Shown here one piece after another: positions 18,024-27,000 of a DNA stretch of 64,000 nucleotides. The notes beneath the pieces were generated by a model. That model was given only the letters and a program-made list of their open reading frames with translations, was not told where the DNA came from and searched no databases. Positions within the stretch are counted from its first letter, which is position 1. Every line of letters starts with the position of its first letter. The translations under genes and the position numbers were made by a program. The stretch comes from Maribacter cobaltidurans (GTDB taxonomy: Bacteria > Bacteroidota > Bacteroidia > Flavobacteriales > Flavobacteriaceae): NCBI RefSeq assembly GCF_002269385.1, contig NZ_CP022957.1, positions 1,049,001-1,113,000 on the forward strand, given 5' to 3'.

Positions 18024-19523
18024 TTAACTATACGTTCTATCGTGTGATCTTAACTCGTTCCATTCCTCGGTAGACTTAAAGAAAGTCTTATCCGAAGGAT
18101 GTAAATGGGCCTTGACTACTTCTTCATCCAACTCGATACCCAAACCTGGTGCTGTCAGCGGTACGGTGGCAAAACCTTTATCGATCATTTTGAAACCACC
18201 AACTGTTTTCACCAAACTTTCCCACCAAGGCACATCGACGGAGTGATGCTCCAAGGCCAAAAAGTTTTGGGTAGCCGCGGCACAGTGTACATTGGCCATA
18301 AAAGAAACCGGGGTACCCGCCTGATGCATCGCCATGGCTATGCCATATTCTTCCGCGTAGTCACCGATTCTTTTTGTTTCCAAAAGTCCTCCGGAAGAGG
18401 CCAAATCTGGATGAACGATGTCGACCGCCCTATCATGGATGAGTGGCAGGAAATCCTTTAACAAATAGATATCCTCACCTGTCGTGGTTGGGGTCTCAAT
18501 GGCATCGGTTATGGTCCTCCATTGCTCGTTGTACTGCCAAGGAACCATATCCTCAAACCAAGCAAGTCTATACTTATCTAGGGCTTTTGCCAAACGGATT
18601 CCGTTGTTCAAATCAAAATGTCCATAGTGATCAGTAGAAATGGGAATTTCATAGCCGACCATGTTACGTACGTCCTCAACAACCTGCTGCAAAACTTCCA
18701 GACCTTTTTCGGTAATCTGAATCTGTGTAAATGGATGCATCGTATTGCCGTAGGACAGCATATTTCTACGATCGCCCCATTGTGCCAAAACGCCATTATC
18801 GTTCTCCCAGAACTTACCATTTACTACAGTGCCCGGTTTGCCGCGCAGCTCCCCAATGGAAACATCCATTTTTAGCCAGGTATAACCTTGTTCATTTACC
18901 CTGAAGTCAATCAGTCTTTTTTGTTCTTCTGGAGAAGATGCTTCCGGTGTATCCGCATATAGTCTAACCTTGTCCCGATATCTTCCTCCCAACAACTGCC
19001 AGGCCGGAACATTGTATGCCTTTCCGCAAATATCCCATAGCGCCATTTCCACCGCGCACACACCACCTGCCTGTCTTGCAGGTCCGCCGAACTGTTTGAT
19101 ACTTTTAAAAATCCTTTCTACGTTACAAGGGTTTTCTCCTAAAATACGACTCTTCAAAAACAGGGCATATCGAACATCGGCGGCGTCCCTTACCTCACCA
19201 AGACCATAAATACCTTGATTGGTCTCGATTTTAATAATGGCCGTACCGCCCATAACATTGGTCAAGGCATAGCGCATATCGGTAATCTTCAACTCCGAAG
19301 GGGCAGACATTCTACTCACCTTCGAAGTTGTTTGGGCAATGGTATCCTCGATACCAAGACCCATCATACCGGTCATGGCGATGCCTCCCAATGCCGTCTT
19401 CTTTAAGAAATTTCTTCTTTGGTCCGTGGTTCTGGGATTTTCCAGTTCCCTATTTCTAAGGGCCAAGAAAGTTTCTTCCTCCTTTTTAAATTTCGATATT
19501 AGTTTTTGCAGTGTGTTTTCCAT
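18024..19523 (-). CDS. Enolase-superfamily acid-sugar dehydratase, copy 2, with late twin-arginine motif
   Basis: A 499-residue protein. The first 30 residues form a charged helix (KFKKEEETFLALRNRELE); then comes a Tat-like signal with Arg36-Arg37 in RRNFLKKTALGG and a Met/Gly-rich hydrophobic run. The dehydratase core shows Lys218 (WLKMD), Asp298-His299 (TDHYG), Glu324 (WFED), Glu350 (TTGED), Asp373 (HPDLASSGG) and His400 (AMHQAG), matching the metal and acid/base positions of mandelate-racemase-type enzymes. It lies 61 bases after SusD, so it is probably co-transcribed with the SusCD pair, which ties its substrate to what that pair imports. The long N-terminal extension is odd; other start codons near the RR motif are not obvious. 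Confidence 0.8.
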   Translation of the reverse strand: MENTLQKLISKFKKEEETFLALRNRELENPRTTDQRRNFLKKTALGGIAMTGMMGLGIEDTIAQTTSKVSRMSAPSELKITDMRYALTNVMGGTAIIKIETNQGIYGLGEVRDAADVRYALFLKSRILGENPCNVERIFKSIKQFGGPARQAGGVCAVEMALWDICGKAYNVPAWQLLGGRYRDKVRLYADTPEASSPEEQKRLIDFRVNEQGYTWLKMDVSIGELRGKPGTVVNGKFWENDNGVLAQWGDRRNMLSYGNTMHPFTQIQITEKGLEVLQQVVEDVRNMVGYEIPISTDHYGHFDLNNGIRLAKALDKYRLAWFEDMVPWQYNEQWRTITDAIETPTTTGEDIYLLKDFLPLIHDRAVDIVHPDLASSGGLLETKRIGDYAEEYGIAMAMHQAGTPVSFMANVHCAAATQNFLALEHHSVDVPWWESLVKTVGGFKMIDKGFATVPLTAPGLGIELDEEVVKAHLHPSDKTFFKSTEEWNELRSHDRTYS

Positions 19524-19584
19524 TATAATTTAGTTAGGGATTTCAAATTTTTAGCTGATAAATTATCCCTTTAAATTAATTCTT

Positions 19585-21150
19585 TTATTCCACATCCCAG
19601 AATACCCTGGAAACTAGATTATCCCCGCCTATGGCAGAGACTGCTGCAGTGTAACTATCCGAGTTGGCAGAACCCTCACGATCAGGGTACGTCATTCTGT
19701 GCACATATCCATCTCCACCGTTTGCCAATAAATTATCATTAAAATCATTGCGAGCTAAATCAGGAAATCCGCTTCTTCTAACATTCGCAAAGGCTTCCGT
19801 TCCATTACGGAAGTTGGTCAGCCAATATTGAGTATTTATAAGTTCCAACGCATTGGAAGCATTATAGGCAACCTCAGGTTCGGCTAAATAAGTATCTACT
19901 TCAGACGTTGGTATGGGCTCCGTATTGGGATATAATGAATAAATATCCATATTGGCTCTGATACCTTCCTCATAATAAGCCTGGGCATTCCCAGAGATCC
20001 AACCTCTAAAGGCAGCCTCTGCTAATAAAAGTGAGGTTTGTCCGTAAGTAACATAGAATGCTGGGGCTGCCGGTGAAGCTGCAGATAAAATGTTTATTTG
20101 ACTATAATCCAGTCCACCACCACGTGGCCCTCGATATCCAAGGGAAGTGTCCGACAGTTCCAAATCCGAAACACCGATTGGAACCCCGAATTGGTTGGCC
20201 AAGTCGGTATCGGGATTGGGGTCATTGGCGACTGATCCGGGATCCTCATAAGTCGCTATCATATATTTTGCCCTTGGATCATCGGTAGCTTTCAACTGAT
20301 CCACCAAGGGTTCTGCCGCATAATTGAACTGGGAGAAGTCCCTTAAGGTATTATTGTCGTTCCAAACATAAAGGTTTCCATCATATTTCACATATGCATT
20401 ATCGGCATTTGATGTCATAACTCCTCCAGAAAAAGCCTCCGAAACAATGGACTCGGCTTTGGAAGGATTTACCTTGCTGTATCTCATCCCTAATCTCAAC
20501 AACAGTGAATTTCCCAATTTTCTCCACTTTTCGACTTGGGCCGATGCGGAATTTGTTGGTTGGCTACTATTGCTACCATAGAAAAGATCCTCGGAAACAA
20601 AATCACCGCTTGGGGTTAGGGCAGCCAATGCACTTGTTATTTCTTTATACAGGTCTTCATATATCGCCTCATCATCGTCATACGAAGGAAAGTAAATGAA
20701 ATCCCCAACCGCCTTTCCTGCCTCGGAATAAGGTACGTCCCCATAGGTGTCAACCAGACCCATGAACACTTGCGCTTTCCAAATACGAATCATACTTAAC
20801 AGATTGGTTCTATCGGTGTCTTCACCCAACAAATCTATAGCCTGTACAAGACTTCGTATAACCGAAGGGTAAGATTCATTCCATTTGGGATTGTTAACCC
20901 CATCAATATCCTCATTAAAATTAAAGCCTAAGGTGGCTCCCTGGTTATAAGGAATTACAAATTGCTGTACTATGGTGTGCTCAGCAGTCCAATTGCCCAA
21001 ATGGCTTCTTTGCGCTCCTGCGAATAGAAGAGCTGGGTTAATATCCCTAACGGCATATGGATCTGTATTTACTTCCACAAAGTCTTCATCGCACCCCACA
21101 ATCATTAAGGATGCCAATAATATTGGTATAAAATGTTTTATCGTTTTCAT
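19585..21150 (-). CDS. SusD/RagB-family nutrient-binding outer membrane lipoprotein
   Basis: About 521 residues from ATG 21150 (MKTIKHF). The lipobox is in LASLMIVGCDEDF. The start EDFVEVNTDPYAVRDINPALLFAGAQ-like region, the tetratricopeptide-type helices and the C-terminal EAFANVRRSGFPDL segment fit the SusD-like_2 group (PF12771). It forms the lid on the SusC barrel encoded directly upstream; the two genes are separated by four bases. It captures a glycan or oligosaccharide on the cell surface. The ligand is unknown; the co-transcribed acid-sugar dehydratase hints at an acidic or uronate-bearing sugar. Confidence 0.92.
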   Translation of the reverse strand: MKTIKHFIPILLASLMIVGCDEDFVEVNTDPYAVRDINPALLFAGAQRSHLGNWTAEHTIVQQFVIPYNQGATLGFNFNEDIDGVNNPKWNESYPSVIRSLVQAIDLLGEDTDRTNLLSMIRIWKAQVFMGLVDTYGDVPYSEAGKAVGDFIYFPSYDDDEAIYEDLYKEITSALAALTPSGDFVSEDLFYGSNSSQPTNSASAQVEKWRKLGNSLLLRLGMRYSKVNPSKAESIVSEAFSGGVMTSNADNAYVKYDGNLYVWNDNNTLRDFSQFNYAAEPLVDQLKATDDPRAKYMIATYEDPGSVANDPNPDTDLANQFGVPIGVSDLELSDTSLGYRGPRGGGLDYSQINILSAASPAAPAFYVTYGQTSLLLAEAAFRGWISGNAQAYYEEGIRANMDIYSLYPNTEPIPTSEVDTYLAEPEVAYNASNALELINTQYWLTNFRNGTEAFANVRRSGFPDLARNDFNDNLLANGGDGYVHRMTYPDREGSANSDSYTAAVSAIGGDNLVSRVFWDVE

Positions 21151-21154
21151 TGTT

Positions 21155-24100
21155 CTAGAATTTAACATTTAGGCTGAAATTATAATTTCGGGTGGTAGGC
21201 AACGCGGAATTTTCATAACCGGCCCTAAAATCACCCGAGGACTGAATAGCTTCAGGATCAAGTCCTGGAATATCCTTATAAAGAATTGCTACGTTACGGC
21301 AAGAAGCAGATAACGTCAATCCTTTTATGAACTGTAGTTCAGATATATTTCTGATGGCGTCCGTTAGATTATATGAAAGGGATATACTCCTCAATTTGAT
21401 GAAATCCGATTTAAAGGTAAAGGGATCCCCTATTTGAAGGTTACGGTAGTCAGCATAGAACGACTGTAAATTACTAACCGCCGTGGTATTGGTCTGTCCA
21501 TTGCTTTCATACACACTATTGGGCACCACAACACCATTTTCCCCTTCTCTACGTCCTTCCAAAGAAAATTGGGAATGCCCCTGTCTAGTCATGTTCAAAT
21601 GTGTGGAAGACAAAATGGTCCCTCCAAACTTATAATCGATCAAGAAGCCAAAGGTTAAATTTTTATAGGTGAAATCGTTGTTCCAGCCTCCCGTATGTTT
21701 TGGAATTGAGCTACCTACTGGCAAAAATCCATTGGTATTCTCTGCTCCTGGCGTATCGCTATTTGTGGCCAATAGTCGCCCATCATCATTTACTAAAATT
21801 TGTCCACTATCATTTCTTCTATATGTTCTGGTATATAATTGATTCATAGGAAGGCCTTCTGTATAGCGAAGTTCTCCTAGAAATTCATTTCCAGTACCAT
21901 TAAAATAAAGCAATAATATGGTTCCACTGTCATTCCCTACATCTAAAACTTCCGTGGATAAATAGGCATTGTTCCAAGTACTTGTCCACATAAAATCATC
22001 TGTTTCAATGGGAACAACTCCTATCATTGTTTCAAGCCCCCTGTTTCTTAACGAGGCTAAATTTTTTGGAGTATTATCAAAGCCGGATGCATTGGACAGT
22101 GTAACGTCCAAAATTTGATCCGTAGTAACTTTATCAAAGGCCGCTATATCCAAACGCAATCTGCTATTGAACATTCTCATTTCTAGACCAACCTCTTTTT
22201 CGGTCACCGTAAACGGTTTTAAAAATGGGTTTGGTGCAGAACTTCCTTCAATACCGGCGGTTGTCTGACCATTAAACGGTGGATTAATGCTATAGTTTAG
22301 AACACCCTCATAGGTGCCCACACCATTTGCACTACCTACTTCGGCCCAAGAAGCTCTTAGCTTACCGTAGGTCAACCAACTTTGCTCTTTCATAAACTCT
22401 GAAAAGATAAGGCTACCAGATACTGAAGGATAGAATACGCTGTTATCCTGTGGATTGAGTACTGAGAACCAGTCCTGTCTTCCGGTAAAGTTCAAATAGA
22501 CAAGGTTGTCATAACCAAATTCAGCAAGTCCATAAAGAGAGTTAATTCTAAAAGTACTGTATTGGTAAGGTTCAAAATTAGCATCATCTGTTTCAAAATT
22601 GGTACCGTTTTTTATTGAATACAGATCTGGCAAAACAAAATACCTGGAATATTGAGAGTTTCTTTGGAATTTAGACCTCCATGTGTTACCCCCAAAACTG
22701 GCATCTACTGAAAATTTACCAAATTCCTTGCTTGCCCCTAATAAAAAGTCGGCATTTATATCCTGAGTTTGGGTCTGCTGTATATCATATCGTCCCCGAT
22801 AAAATCCGTTACCTTCCACAGTAGTGGTGGCACCAGCTCCATTAAGCTCATTCCACTCCGTAAAGTTTGTGGCATAATCATAATTATAACGCCCTTGTAG
22901 GTAAAGCCAGTCTGTAAAATCATACCTCAGCGTTGCTGTTCCCAGTAAACGCTTTCTGTTATCATTAAAAAATTGGTTTTTTTGTAGTTGATAATAAGGA
23001 TTGTTTATGGTTCCTAAGAAACCGTTGGTTCTTACCTCGGCTCCGGTAAGTGGGTCAATTGCATTCTCCCTATAGGCCTCTATGGGTGTGGAAATGGCCA
23101 ATCTGTTGAAGAAATTGACCGCTCCTGGCCCTTGTGTTCCAATCTGGGGCGGATTAATGTTTTCTTCGTTGGCATAGTTAACGTTCAATAGCATGTTCAA
23201 CTTTTCCGTAAGATTATAATTTATACCCACATTGAAAATTCTTTTCTTGTATTCGTTAGCAGGTTGAATACCCTTGGCTCCGGTATTGGCGAAGGATGCC
23301 CTAAAGCTTCCCTTTTCGTTGCCCCCGGAAAACCCTATGGTATTTGTTTGGTTTGTTCCTGTTCTCAGAAAATCATATAGTTGATATGGATTTGGTGAAT
23401 ATGGCCTTAAAACACCGTCAAAGTTGACAGTAGGCACTCCATCATACCTTTCCCCAAAGCTAAATTGCCCCGTACTTTGTGCTTCTCCCTGGGTCTGGGG
23501 TCTTACCCCACCAGTCCCTTGACCATATTCGGTTTGCCTTATTTCATCTAAAAAATTCAAGGCGTGTGAGGAGGTATAACTAGAGGTGAATTCTATCCCA
23601 ATCCCTTGATTCAGTTTACCTGATTTTGTAGTTATGATTACCGCACCGTTGGCTGCTCTTGCCCCATAAATTGCTGCAGCGGTAGCTCCTTTAAGAACGG
23701 TCATGGATTCTATATCATCGGGATTCAAATTCTGGAGGTTATCCCCTAAATCCCTTGAACTATCCCTTCCGTTGGCACCTCTGGCTCCTTGATCTATAGG
23801 CAAACCATTGATAACGAACAAAGGTGAGTTGCTGGCCCCTGCAAATGCTGACTGTCCTCGTAAACGTATTTGCATACTTGAACCAGCCCCAGCCGATGGA
23901 GGGGTTATGTTAAGTCCCGAGACCTTACCTTCAAGGGATTCCATAACGTTTACTGTTCTGGTTTTGGTAAGCTCCTCTGTATCTACCGAGGTCACCGCGT
24001 ATCCTAGTTTTTTGGCATCTCTTTTAATACCTAGACCAGTTACGACCACTTCGTCCAAGCCCTCGACATTTTCTTCCAAAACAACATTAACCTCACTGGA

Positions 24101-24715
24101 TTGTCCCACAGTTACTTCTTTTCTAGAAAACCCTAGCGAACTAAAAACTAGAACCGCATTGGGCTGTAATAGGGTAATGGAGTAATTCCCATCAAAGTCG
24201 GTCGCAACTCCATTAGAAGTACCTTTCTCAACCACTGACACTCCAGGAATTGGTTGCCCGTTGTTATCTTTTACGCTTCCTGACACGCTTTGTTGAACAG
24301 AAGTCGTTTCATTGTCCGTTGTTTTTACATTGGGCTTCGGTTTATTAGTTTGTACCTCTTTGGGCTTTAATACAATTTGATTACCACTAAATATAAAGTC
24401 AATGTTGGCATTGTTAAAGAGTACTTCAAGTACATTCTCTAGGGCTATATCCTTAACTTTTATGGAAACCTTTCTCGATGTATTCACTTTATTGACATCA
24501 TAGAGAAATTTATATTCCGTAGTGGCCTCGATTTCTTCCATTACCCTGTACGTTGGTACATTTTCCAAGTTAATGGTCATCTTGGTCTTTTGGGATAAGG
24601 TATTCGCCTGTGCAGAGATAAATGCGGCGATAAATAAGAGTGCACATAATTTGGTTCTTAAACCAATCTTCATGGTACTAGATCGTAATGATCCAAATAG
24701 TTCTTTAGTTTTCAT
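21155..24715 (-). CDS. SusC/RagA-family TonB-dependent transporter with N-terminal STN signalling domain
   Basis: An 1,186-residue outer membrane transporter. A signal peptide is followed by a Secretin/TonB short N-terminal (STN) domain (about 45-118: TINLENVPTYRVMEEI onward, ending NQIVLK), a carboxypeptidase-regulatory-like domain (about 143-230) and the plug with the SusC signature DEVVVTGLGIKRDAKKLGYA. The 22-strand barrel ends in aromatic NFSLNVKF. The STN domain contacts a FecR-type anti-sigma factor in the periplasm, and such a gene lies 80 bases upstream. Substrate binding should therefore induce the operon by cell-surface signalling. Energy for uptake comes from TonB. Confidence 0.95.
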   Translation of the reverse strand: MKTKELFGSLRSSTMKIGLRTKLCALLFIAAFISAQANTLSQKTKMTINLENVPTYRVMEEIEATTEYKFLYDVNKVNTSRKVSIKVKDIALENVLEVLFNNANIDFIFSGNQIVLKPKEVQTNKPKPNVKTTDNETTSVQQSVSGSVKDNNGQPIPGVSVVEKGTSNGVATDFDGNYSITLLQPNAVLVFSSLGFSRKEVTVGQSSEVNVVLEENVEGLDEVVVTGLGIKRDAKKLGYAVTSVDTEELTKTRTVNVMESLEGKVSGLNITPPSAGAGSSMQIRLRGQSAFAGASNSPLFVINGLPIDQGARGANGRDSSRDLGDNLQNLNPDDIESMTVLKGATAAAIYGARAANGAVIITTKSGKLNQGIGIEFTSSYTSSHALNFLDEIRQTEYGQGTGGVRPQTQGEAQSTGQFSFGERYDGVPTVNFDGVLRPYSPNPYQLYDFLRTGTNQTNTIGFSGGNEKGSFRASFANTGAKGIQPANEYKKRIFNVGINYNLTEKLNMLLNVNYANEENINPPQIGTQGPGAVNFFNRLAISTPIEAYRENAIDPLTGAEVRTNGFLGTINNPYYQLQKNQFFNDNRKRLLGTATLRYDFTDWLYLQGRYNYDYATNFTEWNELNGAGATTTVEGNGFYRGRYDIQQTQTQDINADFLLGASKEFGKFSVDASFGGNTWRSKFQRNSQYSRYFVLPDLYSIKNGTNFETDDANFEPYQYSTFRINSLYGLAEFGYDNLVYLNFTGRQDWFSVLNPQDNSVFYPSVSGSLIFSEFMKEQSWLTYGKLRASWAEVGSANGVGTYEGVLNYSINPPFNGQTTAGIEGSSAPNPFLKPFTVTEKEVGLEMRMFNSRLRLDIAAFDKVTTDQILDVTLSNASGFDNTPKNLASLRNRGLETMIGVVPIETDDFMWTSTWNNAYLSTEVLDVGNDSGTILLLYFNGTGNEFLGELRYTEGLPMNQLYTRTYRRNDSGQILVNDDGRLLATNSDTPGAENTNGFLPVGSSIPKHTGGWNNDFTYKNLTFGFLIDYKFGGTILSSTHLNMTRQGHSQFSLEGRREGENGVVVPNSVYESNGQTNTTAVSNLQSFYADYRNLQIGDPFTFKSDFIKLRSISLSYNLTDAIRNISELQFIKGLTLSASCRNVAILYKDIPGLDPEAIQSSGDFRAGYENSALPTTRNYNFSLNVKF

Positions 24716-24795
24716 ATCATATTGTTGATTATTAATTGATTTAGTCTGTCTATCCTACAGAGTTGAGTATGCTCCGTAGATTAAATTTTCGTTCT

Positions 24796-26013
24796 TTAAA
24801 CTTTACCCATAGGCTTGTCGGTTTTAGGTTGTCTTTTTATAAGAATGTGATTTCCTTCGATTTCATAATCAAAGGGTGTTTCCAGCTTAAAGGTTTCCAA
24901 AACTTCCCTAATGGATTCCTTTTCGAAAGTGGCGGTAAAAACTCTACTATTTAGTTCTTGATACTCACTGGTTATGTTGACATTATAGTGTCGTTGAAGT
25001 CTTTTTACAATGTTTGAGAAAACCATTTCCTTCATCATCAACTTACCGTTTATCCAACCTGTATACAATTCCGTGGGCACCTTTTCCAATTGCATATTTT
25101 TTTCCTCTGGATTCCATTCTGCCTTATATCCTGGGGAAAGCAGGGTAGAATTCTCAACATCATATGTAGAACCTGTTTCATAGATTCTAACTGAACCTTC
25201 TACCAAAACCGTATTTTGACGTTTATCCTCCGGATAAGAGGTGACGTTAAATTTTGTCCCCAAAACCCTAACATCCACACCTCCTGAGGTAACTATAAAT
25301 GGACTGGATTCATTCTTGGTGACTTCAAAGAAACCTTCACCTATTAAAACGACCTCTCTATTCTTATCTTTTTGAAATTGTACGGGATACTTTAGAGAAG
25401 ACCCTGCATTCAAGTGCACCAATGTACCATCCGAAAGCACTACTTTAAATGTCTTGCCATTGGGTATACGCAGTGTATTATATTCTGGTGCACTATCATC
25501 CACATCATCAGATTTGGATTGGGAGTAGTCCACTAGACCGTCTACTTTCTTACCTAAAACTTCTCCTTCACTGTTTACAATTTGCAATGTACCTTCTCTT
25601 GTAAGTACTTGCGTGTTTCCATTTCCCAAATCCAGCGTAATGGAATTAGGATCTATTGGCTCAATAACTGTAGCCTCAGATTTAAAAGACCTGTAAGCTA
25701 AAAAGCAACCAAAGATTCCTACGAAAATGGCTGCGTATCTTAAAAGTGTGCGACTTGAAAATCTAACCACCCCCTTTCGTTGCTTTCTTTGAGCATCAAG
25801 AAGCAACTGCCATGCTTTTTGAGCATCCAATTCCTCAATATCAGGGATAGGCACTTTAAGCTCGTGTAATTTCTGAAGCCTTTTAAAGGTCAAAAGATTT
25901 TCATCCTTCTCAGAAAGCCAATTCTCAAAAAGAATTTCTTCTTCTTGGTTTAAATGACCTTTAATTTTCCTAATTATAATATCTGCTATCAATCTTATTT
26001 CTTTAATAGACAA
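24796..26013 (-). CDS. FecR-family anti-sigma factor (DUF4974)
   Basis: A 405-residue single-pass inner membrane protein. The N-terminal cytoplasmic part binds the sigma factor (LSEKDENLLTFKRLQKLHEL region). A transmembrane helix lies near residues 88-108 (LLRYAAIFVGIFGCFLAYRSF in part). The periplasmic FecR domain contains RIPNGKTFKVVLSDGTLVHLNAGSSLKYP-type text, with key LSDGT and LNAGS boxes. The C-terminal DUF4974 runs from about 330 (LMMKEMVFSNIVKRLQ). It relays the signal from the STN domain of the SusC encoded next. The sigma gene lies 91 bases upstream. Confidence 0.93.
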   Translation of the reverse strand: MSIKEIRLIADIIIRKIKGHLNQEEEILFENWLSEKDENLLTFKRLQKLHELKVPIPDIEELDAQKAWQLLLDAQRKQRKGVVRFSSRTLLRYAAIFVGIFGCFLAYRSFKSEATVIEPIDPNSITLDLGNGNTQVLTREGTLQIVNSEGEVLGKKVDGLVDYSQSKSDDVDDSAPEYNTLRIPNGKTFKVVLSDGTLVHLNAGSSLKYPVQFQKDKNREVVLIGEGFFEVTKNESSPFIVTSGGVDVRVLGTKFNVTSYPEDKRQNTVLVEGSVRIYETGSTYDVENSTLLSPGYKAEWNPEEKNMQLEKVPTELYTGWINGKLMMKEMVFSNIVKRLQRHYNVNITSEYQELNSRVFTATFEKESIREVLETFKLETPFDYEIEGNHILIKRQPKTDKPMGKV

Positions 26014-26104
26014 AACAACATTGTCTACTAATAAGACCTAGCAAGATTAATATCGGGTAGTGGATTCGTCAAAAAAATGTATCTTTTTTTGACAATTAGA
26101 TATT

Positions 26105-26608
26105 TTAGAAGAGCCAAAAATACACATCCTTCAAATTTAAACGTAGTAACTTAAAGGATTTCTTCAAGTGGTACTTTACCGTATTCACGGTAATTCCCAT
26201 AATTTCCGCTGCATTTTCATACTTGAGGTCTTCTAGAACACAGAGCTCAAATACTTTTTTGCTATGGTCCGGTAAAGCATCAATTTGTCTAAAAAGTGTA
26301 TCGGATATTTCCGAACGTATTAGTTCGTTTTCGTGTGAAGAGACCTCGGTTGAATAATTTTTAAGAGAAAAAGTTCGTTGACTTTTTTTAATTTTTTTTA
26401 AACTTTCATTTCTTATGCAAGTATTGATGTACTTTTTTAAGTCAACAATAGGAGCATCAAATTCTTTCTGTAAAAGTTTAATGAAAATGTTCTGTACAAC
26501 ATCCTTGGAATCCTCTAAATCCCCAACATAACTAAAAGACAATAAACACCATTCCTGATAATGTTTCAGAAACATTTCTTCAAGAACTAAAGAGTTTATC
26601 ATTCCCAT
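26105..26608 (-). CDS. ECF-type RNA polymerase sigma-70 factor
   Basis: A 167-residue sigma factor with region 2 (DSKDVVQNIFIKLLQKEF, about 33-50) and region 4 helix-turn-helix (LKYENAAEIMGITVNTVKYH, about 128-147). The N-terminal Met at 26608 and a second at 26602 are both usable. It pairs with the FecR protein encoded next and should drive transcription of the SusC/SusD operon when the anti-sigma releases it. It is the first gene of the sigma, anti-sigma, SusC, SusD, dehydratase series. Confidence 0.93.
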   Translation of the reverse strand: MGMINSLVLEEMFLKHYQEWCLLSFSYVGDLEDSKDVVQNIFIKLLQKEFDAPIVDLKKYINTCIRNESLKKIKKSQRTFSLKNYSTEVSSHENELIRSEISDTLFRQIDALPDHSKKVFELCVLEDLKYENAAEIMGITVNTVKYHLKKSFKLLRLNLKDVYFWLF

Positions 26609-27000
26609 GTATCCTATTTATATGTAGAATCCAAACTATTAAGTAATATTAAATGTATTAAAATAATTGTATATTTCACACTTAATAGATGGCTAATATA
26701 TAGATTTGATATTTTTTTTACAATAAAAATATTTATTTAACAGAATTGATGTGAACGCCATAAATACTGACAAGCATCTTAATATATTTGAACTGATAGG
26801 CTTTACGGTAAGTGCACGGCATAATTAATGAGCATTATTAAAAGATATGAGGTGCTATTAAAGGAAGGATTTTACACTAGTTTTTGTTCGGAAATCAATA
26901 TGGAAGGCTAATTTGTTACCGGAATATTTCTATGGATCAATCCAGTTGTTTGAGAAATAGAATTCATTTAAAATATAATGTTTAACAACTTAATTAAAAT
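26609..27000. other. Divergent intergenic region, sigma factor / XylX-like gene
   Basis: 392 bases, very AT-rich, between two divergent genes. It contains plus-strand -7-like elements TAGATTTG (26701-26708) and TATATTTG (26783-26790), but neither has a TTG at the 17-23 base spacing expected in flavobacteria. No ORF or RNA gene was recognised. Confidence 0.4.

Noticed and set aside
23808..24185. 125-codon plus-strand frame inside SusC
   Set aside because: Lies over the conserved plug and regulatory-like domains of SusC; composition is that of a shadow frame.
26701..26790. Promoters for the XylX-like gene at TAGATTTG and TATATTTG
   Set aside because: Neither has a -33 TTG within 17-23 bases, so they are only -7-like matches in AT-rich DNA.
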